From Alternaria dauci (Eukaryota; Ascomycota; Dothideomycetes; Pleosporales; Pleosporaceae): 64,000 bases of DNA. Positions 19,241 to 30,507 of this stretch are shown one piece after another. The number at the start of each line of letters is the position of its first letter. The first letter of the stretch is position 1. Location: the NCBI RefSeq assembly GCF_042100115.1, contig NC_091275.1, positions 434,001 through 498,000 of the forward strand, written 5' to 3'. The notes under the pieces were generated by a model. It was not told where the DNA came from and ran no database searches. It saw only the letters and a program-made list of their open reading frames with translations. A program made the position numbers and the translations under genes.

Positions 19241-21081
19241 CTACATCGTTCGTCGAGAGCCCTTCTTCTTCTGTGGTGTGCGATGTAGACCCACGCTCTT
19301 CCTCCTAGGGTTCTGGACACTCCGTTCATGGGGTATCGGCTCACACATCCCTTCGAGCGTGTCGAGCATCTCAGACTTGATCACCCACTGACACAACGTC
19401 TCATCGTACACATACGGCTTCTGCAGCATCCAATCCCGCCACTTCTTCATTACCTTGACGGCGTGCACCTGATTCACCTCGAACCATTCCTTGTGCAACT
19501 TATCGCATCCATCACACTTCCTTCGCAGTCTGTACTCCTTGAGCTCGGTATGTATAAGTTGCTCGACGCGAAATACATGTGGCATTTCCACCTGACTTTC
19601 GGCACCTGAGTGGTAAGCGTTCTCAGGATTGCATTTCCGCTTCCACGTTTTGAGCCTCTCTGCGAGATTATTTGTATAACCAATCTTGATCTTTCCGAAA
19701 AATGCCCTGTCCCAATACATGTATATGAAACCCGGATCACGAGCCCTGGGTGTCAATGGAGAAGCGGCTTGCTCGTAGAGGGCGTCAAAAACGGAACAAC
19801 CTCTCGTCTTTTTGGGTTCATAATGCGAGAAGCCTGATGAGAGGGCGAATCGCACGACGGCCTTGTTGGCAGGCGCCTTAATTTGGAGCTTCACAATCGG
19901 CTTGATCTTTACGACTTGCTTGGCATGCTTCGAAATGAGCAGAGGCTCGGAAACGCGGTCTCCAGGTGCTTCGAGATCACAGATTGCACTGGCCCATCGA
20001 TTGAAGGCTGCTCGATCCACTGCCGTCATACTTGTCATGTCCTCAACTCGGCTACGCAGTTGCGCCATTCTGGATCCAGCTTCGAGTTGTTTGAACACCG
20101 TGCCCCAATGTATGTTGCACATGAGTGAGTCAACAAGGTCCTCGATATTGTTGAGTATGCCAAAGTAGTTGTTCATACTCTTGCATCTTGCCAGCTTCTT
20201 CAGAATGCCACCAATGTCACAAAATGACCTCTTAGACTTGGCGCACCGTCTGGAAGAATCCGTTACAAGTGACGCAACACAACATGTCGGTTCGCTGGCG
20301 ATTCTTGCATGAAAATCATGTGGCATGATCTGTTCCAGCAGCCTTCCGAATGCGCTTCGCACGAGTGGTGTGGTTTGATAGTGGGGAGTTTCGACGTCAC
20401 TACTCCCTCCATTGAGCGCACCATGTACGGCCGATGCTACGAGCGCTTTACTGCTAGTCTTGGAGCGTGTGCGCGTACTAATAGGATCGTCGGAGAACTC
20501 GAATGAAGGATTAATGTCGTATTTCACCGAAAGAGATGCGACGTTCTTCTGAGAAACTGAGGTATTTTCGTCAGATGTGATCTTGTCAAACTCATAGTTG
20601 ATGTATACGTACTCTCTTGAAGTTCGGATGTGAGGTTTCGGAAAATCTTCATTGGTCGGAACTGGTCGTCCTGCAGTGTGACGTCCTTCGTTTCCGAGAT
20701 TTGCTGCTTGGCTACCGGACTGACTCCAATACCGAACGAAAACTTGGAAATCGGAGTAAATACCAACTTTCTCGAAGACTCGAGCGGTGTAGGTGGTGTC
20801 AAAGGCGTTGAAATGCAACGTGAGCCTGTACCTGACTTGCCACAAGGTGTTTCGGGAGCATCCCAAATGTCATTTAAACGGGCTGCAGGGGACACAGTAG
20901 ACACTGTCGATGTTGGAGATAGCGATGAGAAGTTACTCGAATTCAGTAGACAATGGGTAGTGTCGGCATCTTTGTTCGAGATGGATGCCGAAAGACTTGT
21001 TCTGCCAAAGCTAAGATGACTACGCTTAGGTGTCTGAACAGCGTGCTCTTGCGCACGGCGGTCTTGAAAAACGAAAACCAT
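19241..21081 (-). CDS. T5orf172 (GIY-YIG-like) domain protein
   Basis: Exon 1 (21081-20613, starting MVFVFQDRRAQEH) and exon 2 (20556-19241) join in phase over a 56-bp GTACGT...CTCAG intron, giving 594 residues. The Met at 21141 would add 20 residues. The N-terminal half is Ser/Thr/Pro-rich and probably disordered. The middle is helical (a conserved-looking SMNNYFGILNNIEDLVD segment). At about residues 430-540 sits the T5orf172 module: PGFIYMYWDRAFFGKIKIGY as the GIY-like core, RVEQLIHTELKEYR, and a CDGC-x3-H-KEWFEV zinc-like ending. The C-terminus is Lys/Arg-rich. The domain is related to GIY-YIG nucleases and is found in phage proteins and in fungal proteins such as S. pombe Mug113. Its role in fungi is unknown and nuclease activity is not shown. 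The gene is divergent from a paralogue at 22548. Confidence 0.85.
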
Positions 21082-22547
21082 GATAGAGATTTCAAAGAGA
21101 AGGTCAGAGATGTGATGGATGGATTGATCTGAAGGACACAAGTCGAGGTGAAGAAGATGGGTGTACTGTCGATGCCAACATAAGCGGTTTGTGTGCCATC
21201 TTATATCATCAGCCTTGCCGGAAAAGATGGCTCACCTGAAGCTACACCATGTGTTGATCGCGCCGAAACCCCAGGACCACTGCAATGTCGGCCTCAGACA
21301 TTGCGATCGCATGATACTGTAAGCACAAAGGCTCTACAGTTGTCTAATCACGCAGCCACACTCCCACTATAGGCAGGTGAGCCCGTCTCCCAAACATGTA
21401 GGAATAGACTAAAGCTAAGATGGATGCCTACCCTTGAGATTGAAGGGTTTTGGATCGGTGGTAGGTGCATAACCCGTGCCGCAGAGCCGCAGGTGGTTGC
21501 CTTGCTCAGCCTGATTCAAGCCCTGAACGCAGCGGCTTAGCATCGATGTCCATAAATCAGATTGGATCACCAGTACGCTCTGTTGGCGGTCTGACACTTG
21601 ATAGGAAAGAGTCTGAAACCCACAACTGCAATGACGGAATATGAATCCAACACGCTCCTGAACTGCAGCCATTCATGATGGCTAAGGATTTGGCCCCATG
21701 AGGAAACAAAACTTCGAAACGTTTGGCGTAGTACTTTGTCGTGTAAACTGTAATTCCAGAAGCACGCACGCGCCATCTCAGCCTCGTCGTGTGTTGGATG
21801 CCTTCCTACCATTTGCCATTTCCCACCCAGAACGTGGGGTATGAAACATATGTCGTGATCTTGTAGCGGGCCGTGCTGTAATCCGCGCCGTCGGCAATGT
21901 ACGCGTGGGAGTGGGTCAATCCGCCCCGTGCGGATGAGCGGCCCAGCGAGCGCCGCTGCGCATCGGCTCCATACCCCCGAAACGCTAGCCACCACGCGGT
22001 CGGTCAGCGCAACTCCTTCCACATGTATCTTCTTCTGTTTGCACCCGGTTCCTGGGAAATGGGACTGCCTGCATCTCAAGTTGAGTGGATCTTGACTACC
22101 TGCAATTATTCTAGTATTGGAAGCCCCTAGCCCACATGAAGGTACTTCGCTTAAACAGCGTAAAGTCAAAAGTCGGGTTTACCAAGGCAGCGATCTAAAT
22201 AACCGGACGTGAAGACGTTGACAAGATCATTCAGGGTATTTGTTATCAGATACACACTCTCTACCTCCTTGATCATGCAGCGACGGCCAGTACCCTGTCC
22301 ATGGTTGCAAGACTCAGGCTGATGCACCAAACTCATCGCTCCTGAGCTCTTTCGGTCGCATGGCCGTTCGTGCAGGAGATCCGTGTACTGCGTTGCGGCG
22401 CAGCAGCATTACTGTGACAGGGCAACTCTACCCCCTCACGAATCCTGTCGCAATACCATAAAACTTCTAGAGTCTATCTTGTTCTTGATCTGAACACATC
22501 AACTTATTTTCTTCCCAAAGTCCACTATCACAAGCACTCCGTTACCA
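21082..22547. other. Intergenic between divergent T5orf172 genes
   Basis: This 1.47-kb interval separates two divergent paralogues and presumably holds both promoters. The minus-strand frame 22169-21567 (200 codons) lacks motifs and has an unusual composition (many Cys, His and Arg). I do not accept it as a gene. Confidence 0.45.
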
Positions 22548-23759
22548 ATGGCTCGTCAAGGCTTGTTTGCCGCAAGTTTGACCGATAGAACGGACACTCC
22601 TGCACGCATGCGACGTGCAAGTGAAAGGCTCGATGAACCCTTTCGAACACCAGAGACGTCATCAACTACGAGCTTGGAATCATCTTCAACGCCGGGTTCC
22701 TCGATCGGAACCCCAATCTGGATAGATTCAGATGATGAGAAGGACGGTACACCTACCAAGCAAAAGAGGTCTGATATTCGCCGTTCACAAGACAGCTCAG
22801 CAACGAGCTTGAGATCGAGGCTCCTGGACATTCCACTTCGCGCTAAGCATACGACAAAGGTCAGCGAGAAGGAAGAGATCCTGGATGTCAAAAGCAACGA
22901 TAATACAACGGGCGACGCACAAGCAAACAAAGAAGACGCCGGTAACTCCACACACCTGATACATGCTAGACTGGGCGCAATCGTTTGTGCAAAACTTCCA
23001 AATTCCGAAGAGGAGGGATTCATATACGTCTTCCGGGATTCAAAGCATACGGGTGCAGTGAAGATCGGATACACAAAGGATGTCAATAGACGGACAAAAG
23101 AACATGAAAGATGCGGGTTGAAGCTGAGCTTTGTTCATATCTCAGGGCGGGTTAAAGAGATGAAACGTGCCGAGCAGCTTATCAAAGCCGACTTGAGGCA
23201 CTTGCGTACGCCGTGGAAGTGCTCTGCTTGCAAGCGTACCCATGACGAATGGTTCGAGATCGACGAAGAGACGGCGAAAGCAAGAGTGACGCTATGGGTC
23301 GAGTGGATCAATGATCGAGATCCCTACGATTCGAATGGAAACATCAAACCACTCTGGAGATACCTAGTAGAGTATGGGAGAAACCCTCGAGAAGAGTTCG
23401 ACAGCAAGAACCACGAAGCTCGATGGAGGCATTGGGACTGGGTCCTGTCAAAGCCTCTACCCAGCGAGATACCAATGTTCGAGAAACACGAGAGGAAGTC
23501 CAGCAGTATGAGGCGGCGAACGATGCCGTCACGATTTAATGATAGCGAGCAAACTGCCCCTACGCATCAGCAAATCATCACACACGTTGACGCAACCTCA
23601 ATCGAAGCACTGCAGACATTAGGGATTGGCCAATTCCTTCATGCGGCAACACAAACAGCGACGAACAACAGCATCAACTGGACGCTGAACATCAATCTCC
23701 AATGTGATGGTCGTGATCGCCAGGAGATACCCTCGGTGAGCAAGTCCTCAAGGAACTGA
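22548..23759 (+). CDS. T5orf172 (GIY-YIG-like) domain protein, paralogue of the gene at 19241-21081
   Basis: A single exon of 403 residues. The first 150 residues are Ser/Thr- and charge-rich. The T5orf172 module follows at about residues 160-250: GFIYVFRDSKHTGAVKIGYT (GIY-like core with Lys-Ile-Gly-Tyr-Thr), RRTKEHERCG, EQLIKADLRHLR, and a CSAC-x3-H-DEWFEI ending that matches the CDGC-x3-H-KEWFEV ending of the neighbour. An acidic/Trp-rich segment (HEARWRHWDWVLSKP) and a Thr-rich tail complete the protein. No signal peptide or membrane segment is seen. Divergent orientation and shared architecture indicate an old local duplication, although overall identity outside the domain is low. Confidence 0.85.
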   Translation: MARQGLFAASLTDRTDTPARMRRASERLDEPFRTPETSSTTSLESSSTPGSSIGTPIWIDSDDEKDGTPTKQKRSDIRRSQDSSATSLRSRLLDIPLRAKHTTKVSEKEEILDVKSNDNTTGDAQANKEDAGNSTHLIHARLGAIVCAKLPNSEEEGFIYVFRDSKHTGAVKIGYTKDVNRRTKEHERCGLKLSFVHISGRVKEMKRAEQLIKADLRHLRTPWKCSACKRTHDEWFEIDEETAKARVTLWVEWINDRDPYDSNGNIKPLWRYLVEYGRNPREEFDSKNHEARWRHWDWVLSKPLPSEIPMFEKHERKSSSMRRRTMPSRFNDSEQTAPTHQQIITHVDATSIEALQTLGIGQFLHAATQTATNNSINWTLNINLQCDGRDRQEIPSVSKSSRN

Positions 23760-24479
23760 TCCGGTAGTCCAAAGACTATATGCATTTTCTTCGCTTTCAC
23801 TGTCGCACTGTGGTTTGTCAGGTCTCCAGTCGTGTAGATTATGAATCTCTTTACGTTAATTAGATTGGGTTTTATTGTACTGTTCATCTCGTATCGATAA
23901 TATGCATGAAAATCAATATCTTCAGCATACTTGCCCAGTTGACTGCACAGAGGCCGCGCCATTCACGAACGAAATGCGGACGGATGACTGTAACTTGGAC
24001 CGTAGCTGGAATTGTTCAAGAGTGGACATCAGAGACGTTCTTGAAGATCTTCCAAAAGCCACGTGGTTGCGATACGGTTGAAGAGTTGATAACAGATGTC
24101 ATCATCCGGCTCTGGGCGTGTTGCGGTACGCGCTGTCGGCCGTCGTGGCGTAGTACATCTTGAACCGCGATGAAATGGCGGACAGAGGATCGTAAAGTCC
24201 GTGAAAGCGCATTGTTGGTGTCGTACGACCGGAGTTTCATACAATCATTGTCGGGACGTAGTGTTGTTGAGTGAAAGCGATGGAGCTTCAGAGACACGTG
24301 CTGTGTGGGTGCGGCGAAAGTGGGGCCGCCGCCACACGGACAGGGGAAGCCGCCGTGGACCCCACTCTCTACCACCTACCACCAAAACGCCAGCCGACGC
24401 AATTTACCACTGCACCGACTACAGCACTAGCAGTTCATGCGAAGAAAAAAACCCCCGTTCTCCCTCCAAAATCGATTGT
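23760..24479. other. Intergenic
   Basis: 3' flanks of the convergent T5orf172 and HET genes. Overlapping frames on both strands (23906-24375) show no motif. The stretch from about 24390 to 24480 is A/C-rich. No gene is supported. Confidence 0.45.
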
Positions 24480-26584
24480 TCAAACCAGCCTAATGAGCGA
24501 CTTTTCCGGTGCAGATATCAAAGACCGGGCAGTCCAAGCGAGTCCAATTCTTTTCCAGCATTCTTCTCCATGTACACTGGGAGCGGGTACGACGAGAAGC
24601 AGATACGTCATGTAGGGCAGTGGCTGATACCTGCATCTACGGCCTGTCTGCAGCTTTCGGCTGATAACGATCGCCGCGCATGATCTCGGTGTGATGGATA
24701 GCCCACCTGCCACATCCAGAACTCCTCTGCCGAGCTTCTCACAACCCGTGCCATCGAGTAGGACGCAGCTCCTAGAATTACGTGGGATCTGGAGAGATAT
24801 CCGGTAGAAGTAAGCTCGAATCATGAGTATACAGGGGACATCGTCGTCTGCGGCTCCATCGGTCCCAGTCAGTTGAATGAGTTCAAAGTCTGTCGACCAT
24901 GTTCCGGTGATATTGCCTAGCGCTTTGAATCGAACAGCGAGATCTGTAGAGATCCAAGACCAGGAAGGTTCCGAGCATGGACTATTCCTAGCTTCAATGC
25001 TCTGGGGCTGGTAGTCTTGTTCGAGAGGGCAAAACCACAGAAGCTCATCTGCCAAGTTTTCCATCCACATACCGGCCACGTAGGTATAGCCCGTGTTCCT
25101 TCGGTACATGGATGCCAATCCGGACAAAGCAGGTAACTTGTCCGAACGATAAGTCAGACGACAGCGCGAATATTCCGAGACTATGATCTGCCAGTCGGAC
25201 GGTATGGAGACTGGGAACGAGGGGTCGTCTTCCAATGGCCTGACGAGTTGAATCCTTACTTGAGGGCATTCATAGCTTTCGTAGCGATATGGAGTCGGTT
25301 TGTGCGGGACAATGCGATAGTTCCCTTCCCTAGCTGTGTGCGCAAGACATTCCCAGAACGTTTCTCTGTCGCTGTAAGACAAGAGTCTGGGCGATAAAAG
25401 CCGTTCTTGAAGCGCCCAAGCTCTCTGGCAAAGCGGTGCATTCCTGAAGACATGTGCTCTTGTCTTCTCGAGATTACTGGTGTTGTTCAGCGATGACGTT
25501 TCTGCTGATGCTAGGCCAAGTCGTTGACCCAACATTCCATGACCACAGTCAGGAGAACTGAGAGCATATAGTGTCAGGTACGACAACCGATATATGTCGC
25601 CCATCCTTGCTGCTTCTCTTGACCAATCGTCTTTGCAATCTTGAAGTATGCAAAGGCTATCTATCCAGAGATACTGTATGCCCAACTTCCGAGTTATGGT
25701 TACTGCGTCACGGTAGAGTTGAGGGAAAGAATCTATAGATATACCCCTACACCTCTCTTCGAGTGTGGCAGTAGTTGTAGTGAGTGGCTGCTTGCCTCCC
25801 CAGCAGTGACTGAGTGTCATGTACGGGGCATGATGACCAGTTGAGATGTACAAATATGGCGTTTCTGCGCCGACGTCGATGACTCGTGACGGAAGCGGCG
25901 ACTGGTTGCCTTGGTAACAACTATGTTGTTCATCACACCTCCCAACCCACTCCTTCACCAAGTCGAAACTAGTTTCGGAAGATGGATCTAGAGCTATGTC
26001 ACGAGTATGTTGCCCATAGATGTACGCGATGTAGCCTACCGAAGAAAGTCAATATCCATGGATATACAGGTTTGCATGGCCGACATACTCTTGCCTCTGA
26101 GGTGATTGAGGAACCCACTACTTGTCTCGGTTCGCTCAGCAAACCATAGCAAAAGGTGGTGTGTGCGAAGATCGTCGGGCCGGTGATGTTTGGGCGGGTT
26201 TTCGAAGTCAGCTTGGGATTGCAGAAGCTGCTGGTTTACTGCATGACAGAGCCAACAGCCTTTCGAGCCAGACGCTTTGAGTTGAGCTGCATTGTCAAAG
26301 TGTCGCGTTCTGCGACCTTGGGGACTGTATTTCAAGGACCTGCATCGCCAGCACAAGCGCAATCCAATAATGGGCCGAATATAACCGTTTATCAAAGCTA
26401 TTCCAAAGTCGGGTGTGAAGTATTGGTATAAAATTTGGACGAGATTCCAGACAGATACGAAAACCAACGAACAGCATGCGTGCGGAAATAGTATAGCCCC
26501 TAATTGAACAGTCAAGACAACCGTCAAAGCGGTTCGGACGTGTTTGAAGAGGCCATCACGCGTTGCAAGAAGGCCAGCGTCCAT
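24480..26584 (-). CDS. HET-domain protein with hydrophobic N-terminus
   Basis: Exon 1 (26584-26040) and exon 2 (25968-24480) join in phase over a 71-bp intron, giving 677 residues. A hydrophobic stretch near residues 18-55 (LTVVLTVQLGAIL, CCSLVFVSVWNLVQIL) is followed by LCWRCRSL and GSKGCWLCHAV, the Cys pairs often found before a HET domain, and FDLVKEWVGRCDEQHSC. The HET domain proper begins at about residue 215: YMTLSHCWGG, FPQLYRDAVTITRKLG, YLWIDSLCILQD, WSREAARMGDIY. The protein continues with the usual HET tail (RAWALQERLLSPRLLSY, ETFWEC) to WKRIGLAW. HET domains trigger cell death in vegetative incompatibility and resemble TIR-like signalling modules. The partner gene is unknown. The start could lie further downstream if the hydrophobic leader is not translated. 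Confidence 0.85.
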
Positions 26585-26992
26585 GGTGGTCGGAATTGAC
26601 GGAAAAGGTGGAAAAGGTATCGAAAGACATGGCTTGCTGTCCTCAGTTCGACTGGGTTTGCGGATGTGCGATGGTATTCGCTCGTCATTCAGCTCGCAAG
26701 GCAGCCTCCGCTAGGTTGGAAAAGGCTAAAACGCCCTGTCTCAAACTAACGATTGTGGCTGCGCCTTACCGGAAAAGTTACTGAGCCTTGCCAGCGCGCA
26801 TCAGCTGAGCCACCTCCCCCATCTGTCAATTGAATTCGTGCGCAGGAGGCCAGTTGGAACTCTTTGTTCACGTTTCGAGTAGCTTTTTCCGCACAACGCG
26901 AATTCTGTGCTGAGGTACGATCATACTGCGTCGAAACACGTCGATTAGCACATGCTCTGCGAAGACAACGTTCTCCTAACGTCGCACCATCC
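26585..26992. promoter_or_regulatory. Upstream region between HET gene and TM2 gene
   Basis: The two genes are divergent across this 408-bp interval, which should contain both promoters. No specific element can be named. Confidence 0.4.
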
Positions 26993-27470
26993 ATGAACGT
27001 TATTTTGAAAGAGGTCGTGCGGTATGTGCGCAGCCTCGGAGTACAATGGCGCCACTATCTGCACGCTCAAGGCCTCATGGTTGTGGTTCTTGCTTCTATG
27101 TTCTTATTCATTCCCGGTAGGAAGCATCTCTCAAGACTCCATGGCCAGCCATCCTTCAGTATACTGACATCAAGCAGCCCCAGAGCGGTCTACGTCTCTT
27201 GGCAAGAGAAGCTGGGGTGGATGGGACGAGCGCGCAGACTCGGAGATATGCTACAAGCAGGAACGCACAGCAACTCTACTATCTTTCTGGCTCGGTGTCT
27301 TAGGTGCAGACCACTGGTATGCGCGACACTGGATTTTGGCTGTTTTCAAGACGGCTACTCTTGGTGGCTTGGGTGTTTGGGCTGTAGTTGATGTGAATTT
27401 GTGGATTGTTGGCGGATACTATGGTACTCCTGGGTGCCCTGGTGGTAGCAAGAACGGGTGGATTTATTGA
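26993..27470 (+). CDS. TM2-domain membrane protein
   Basis: Exon 1 (26993-27116) encodes 41 residues starting MNVILKEVVRYVRSLG, with a hydrophobic segment (GLMVVVLASMFLFIP). It joins in phase to exon 2 (27178-27470) over a 61-bp intron ending CAAGCAG, for 138 residues in total. The second half carries a TM2 module: two membrane helices around TLLSFWLGVLGADHWYARHW and LGGLGVWAVVDVNLWIVG, with the typical G-x-x-G-x-x-x-x-Y turn and the Asp in the second helix. The C-terminus (GTPGCPGGSKNGWIY) is short and Gly-rich. TM2 proteins are small membrane proteins of uncertain role. In fungi they usually have an N-terminal hydrophobic segment, as here, acting as a signal anchor. It sits between two HET genes, but a functional link is not shown. 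Confidence 0.75.
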
Positions 27471-28285
27471 AAGGAGATATTAGATTGATCAACAGCAAAA
27501 ACAACGTTACAGGATCTTTGGTGATCATTTGCGCGAGGGTAGTGGGTTGAGGAACTTAGCTTGAAATTTACTCTGTCCCCGCCATCCGCTAAGCATTCAC
27601 AGCTATTGGGTATTCTCCTTGCTTTGACCCGTCGCACTGTTCGCAGGACATCATTGGATAGCGCCACGCCACCTAATGGCCAGTCCCACATGTCGCATAG
27701 CGTCAGGCGTATCTGGGAGTAGCGCGATGGCTGAGGATGAATAGGGGATGGGATGTTTCAGCGGGTGCAATCGCGCCAAGTGGGGGCTACGGACGAGCCG
27801 TGACAGGCACCCTCATTTTCGACCCAATAGGTCTGAGTCGGTTGCTGAATGGCATGTTCTCTATAACACAACCTTCAAGACATCAGCACCGCACTTCCAG
27901 AGTGATATTGCTATGCGATCCTTCTTAAAGGTGGCCGCTCCCGATCCCAGCCCGCAGACGTTAGGTGGCCTAGCCGCAGGGTACTGACATGACGTACCTA
28001 ACTTACCGTGCCACAATTCTACCTGGTGACCCTATCGCACCTCTTCTGAAGGACTCGAGTTCGTTCCGATATACCCTCGCATTAGAAAGTCTCGCTTTTG
28101 TTGCGGGCAAACTTTTGTGTTGTTTCCGATGCTTTTGGTCGCCCTTGATACCTACTTCCAAACTGTCAGCCTTGTGAAGTCATAGGGTATTTGGTAGCCG
28201 CTGATGAGGTATCACAGCACACTAGGAGTTGTCCTTCTCTCCTTCGCCCTTCCTGATACCGGCGGAACTTACTCGGTGAACGAAC
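27471..28285. other. Intergenic
   Basis: 815 bp between the TM2 gene and the HET gene downstream. Short overlapping frames only (27737-27987 and 27989-28177). Nothing is supported. Confidence 0.45.
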
Positions 28286-30186
28286 ATGGATCTATGCAGC
28301 ATCTGCTCGCAACTCGACGTATCCTCCCTCCATCATTATAAATTACGAGTTCTTGGTCCTTACGGGGAGCTACTTCTCAAGTCTCAGAGTCTCGGGCCTG
28401 GCCGGGTTGGCTGCGGTGGTTGCGCGTTCTTTTGTGCGCTCGTCCAAAGGTCAGATTATTGGTGTTGTCGCATGCCGGAATTATCAGACCACACTCTTGT
28501 CATAAAATACTCTCGTTTGATCGTGAGTTCATCCGGACATATTGATGTCCATCAGGTCCCAGGTAACGACCTACGCCTCGATCTCTGTACCGATGAAGAA
28601 GGGCTAGGAGGTGTGTTGCAAGGCGACTGTGAATGATTCAGTTGTTGATGTGTAATCATCTAGATTTTGAGTCGAATACCTGTCTCAAACGAGCGGTGTG
28701 TCCTGATCCACGCGAAAGCCGCTGCTTCGATTTGATTAGTTGGTGGATTGCGCAGTGTACGATGCATGATTGCTGCTCTCCGTCGGTCCAAGTTGCACTC
28801 CCGAAGAGGGTTATCGAAATTCCAGTCAATCCTTCTGTACCGCCTAAACTGCAGATAACTAATGATGCGTTGGGCCAGTACGTAATCTTATCCCACTGCT
28901 GGGGTACCAAAGCAATGACGACACTTCCGAACGCACGATCACCTCAATTTCAGAAAGCCATCAGGTTTGAGCTGCTCCCAAAAAGCTTCAGGGACGCAAT
29001 CGAACTCACGCGGAAGATAGGCTTTCGCTACCTTTGGATAGACGCACTATGTATAATCCAGAACGATACTGAGGACTGGGCCCAAGAAGCTGCAAAAATG
29101 GCTTCTTACTATGGGCTGTCAGCTCTCATAGTTTCCGCAAATGCTGCCAAGGATAGCAGTGAAGGAATTTTGACACCTCGGAACACACTCCGCTCACCTA
29201 AACTGTGTTCAGAGAACAAGCACTTGCTATGCCAACGGCCGCCCAACCCAGAAGTCGATATCAGGTCGTCCGTCTTGGCTACACGTGGGTGGGCTGCGCA
29301 AGAAAGAATGCTGGTACCCCGTATATTAAACTACACAGAATGTCAGATGATCTGGGAATGCGCATAGGTGCTTGAGTCTGAGTCACGAGTGCGTGGGGGC
29401 GGTCGACTGCCTGTTGGTGGAAATTATGAGAAGTTTGCATGCCAACGTTTCGTCACGGAGGCTTTGAGTCAAAGGGTCACCATACCTCGCTACTATGATC
29501 ATAGTACCGACATGGTGCTGGGAAACAAATCCGAGGACGTAGCGTCACATGTAATCACCACATGGAGTCAATGTGTCAATGATTACGCATACCGTTGTTT
29601 GACAGTTTCGACCGATAAACTCCACGCTATTGCTGGTGTTGCAAGAATACTCAATCACAGTGGTGAGCTTGGAACGTACTTGGCCGGAATTTGGAGTGTG
29701 CACCTAGCGGTCGGTTTTGGCTGGCGGAAAGGTTCGACGAAGGTTTCTTCGCAGCCTGAATATACAGCTCCGACCCGGAGCTGGGCCAGGGTGGTAGGTG
29801 GAGTGGTTTGCGACAGCTGGACATCACCACTATATATTGACGATATAGAGAAGACCTGGCTTGAGATATTTGACCTCAAGTTGATCGAGCAGCATATGAT
29901 ATTGCCGGATGAGCGCAATATCTACGGCGCTGTCTTAGAAGGTTTTTACATCACGTTGGAGGGTATATGTTTTATGTATGCCGATCTTGGTACGTTCTTG
30001 GAAGAGGTCTGTGGGATTGATTGTAGAATAATCGGTCGTTTTGAGATCAGTATCGACAAGGAGGACAGACTGAACATGTCGACGCCCTACGATTGCTTTC
30101 TACTCTTGCAATCGGAGATTATTTCTTGGCAAGAGGGATACAACCGCGAAGGGCGTGCATCTATGGATATACTACTGCTCAGCTAG
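28286..30186 (+). pseudogene. HET-domain gene interrupted by an in-frame TAG
   Basis: Exon 1 (28286-28610, MDLCSICSQLDVSSLHHYKL) joins in phase over a 53-bp intron ending CATCTAG to exon 2 (28664-30186). The HET domain is complete: YVILSHCWGTK, SFRDAIELTRKIG, YLWIDALCIIQND, WAQEAAKMASYY, then ATRGWAAQERMLVPRILNY and MIWECA. Immediately after MIWECA the frame has TAG (29365-29367) and then stays open for 272 further codons with normal HET-tail sequence (DKLHAIAGVARIL, YLAGIWSVHLAVGFGW). The uninterrupted protein would be about 615 residues. CAG to TAG explains the break. A product truncated at the TAG would keep the HET domain but lose the C-terminal half. Whether such a truncated form is active is unknown. 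Confidence 0.7.
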
Positions 30187-30507
30187 GTCGACTGGGAGGC
30201 AAGCGTTGCGCAGCGGGCTAGGACGGCGCGTATATGGCTTTTTAACGGCGAATTTATAGAGCAATTCAGGCGTATAGTCGAGCCCGCCAATTGGGAAAGA
30301 CGAACACTGAAGTTGATATGAGATATCGAATTCCAGATATCAAGAGCTATCTACATCGTCAACGTTTCCTTCCCAGACTTCCCAACAATCTTGACAATCA
30401 ATATGCGCAAGCTAGATTGACCTGGCGTGAACTTCTATAGGAATCTATCCTGCTGGCTGAGCTCGATTTGTATTAATCAACAAGTCTGCGTCGTCCCGCC
30501 CCCTCAT
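30187..30507. other. Intergenic, convergent 3' ends
   Basis: Convergent 3' ends of the HET gene and the AA9 gene. No gene seen. Confidence 0.5.

Noticed and set aside
21567..22169. 200-codon minus-strand frame between the T5orf172 genes
   Set aside because: No motif, unusual Cys/His/Arg content, no splice context, no natural ATG at its 5' end.
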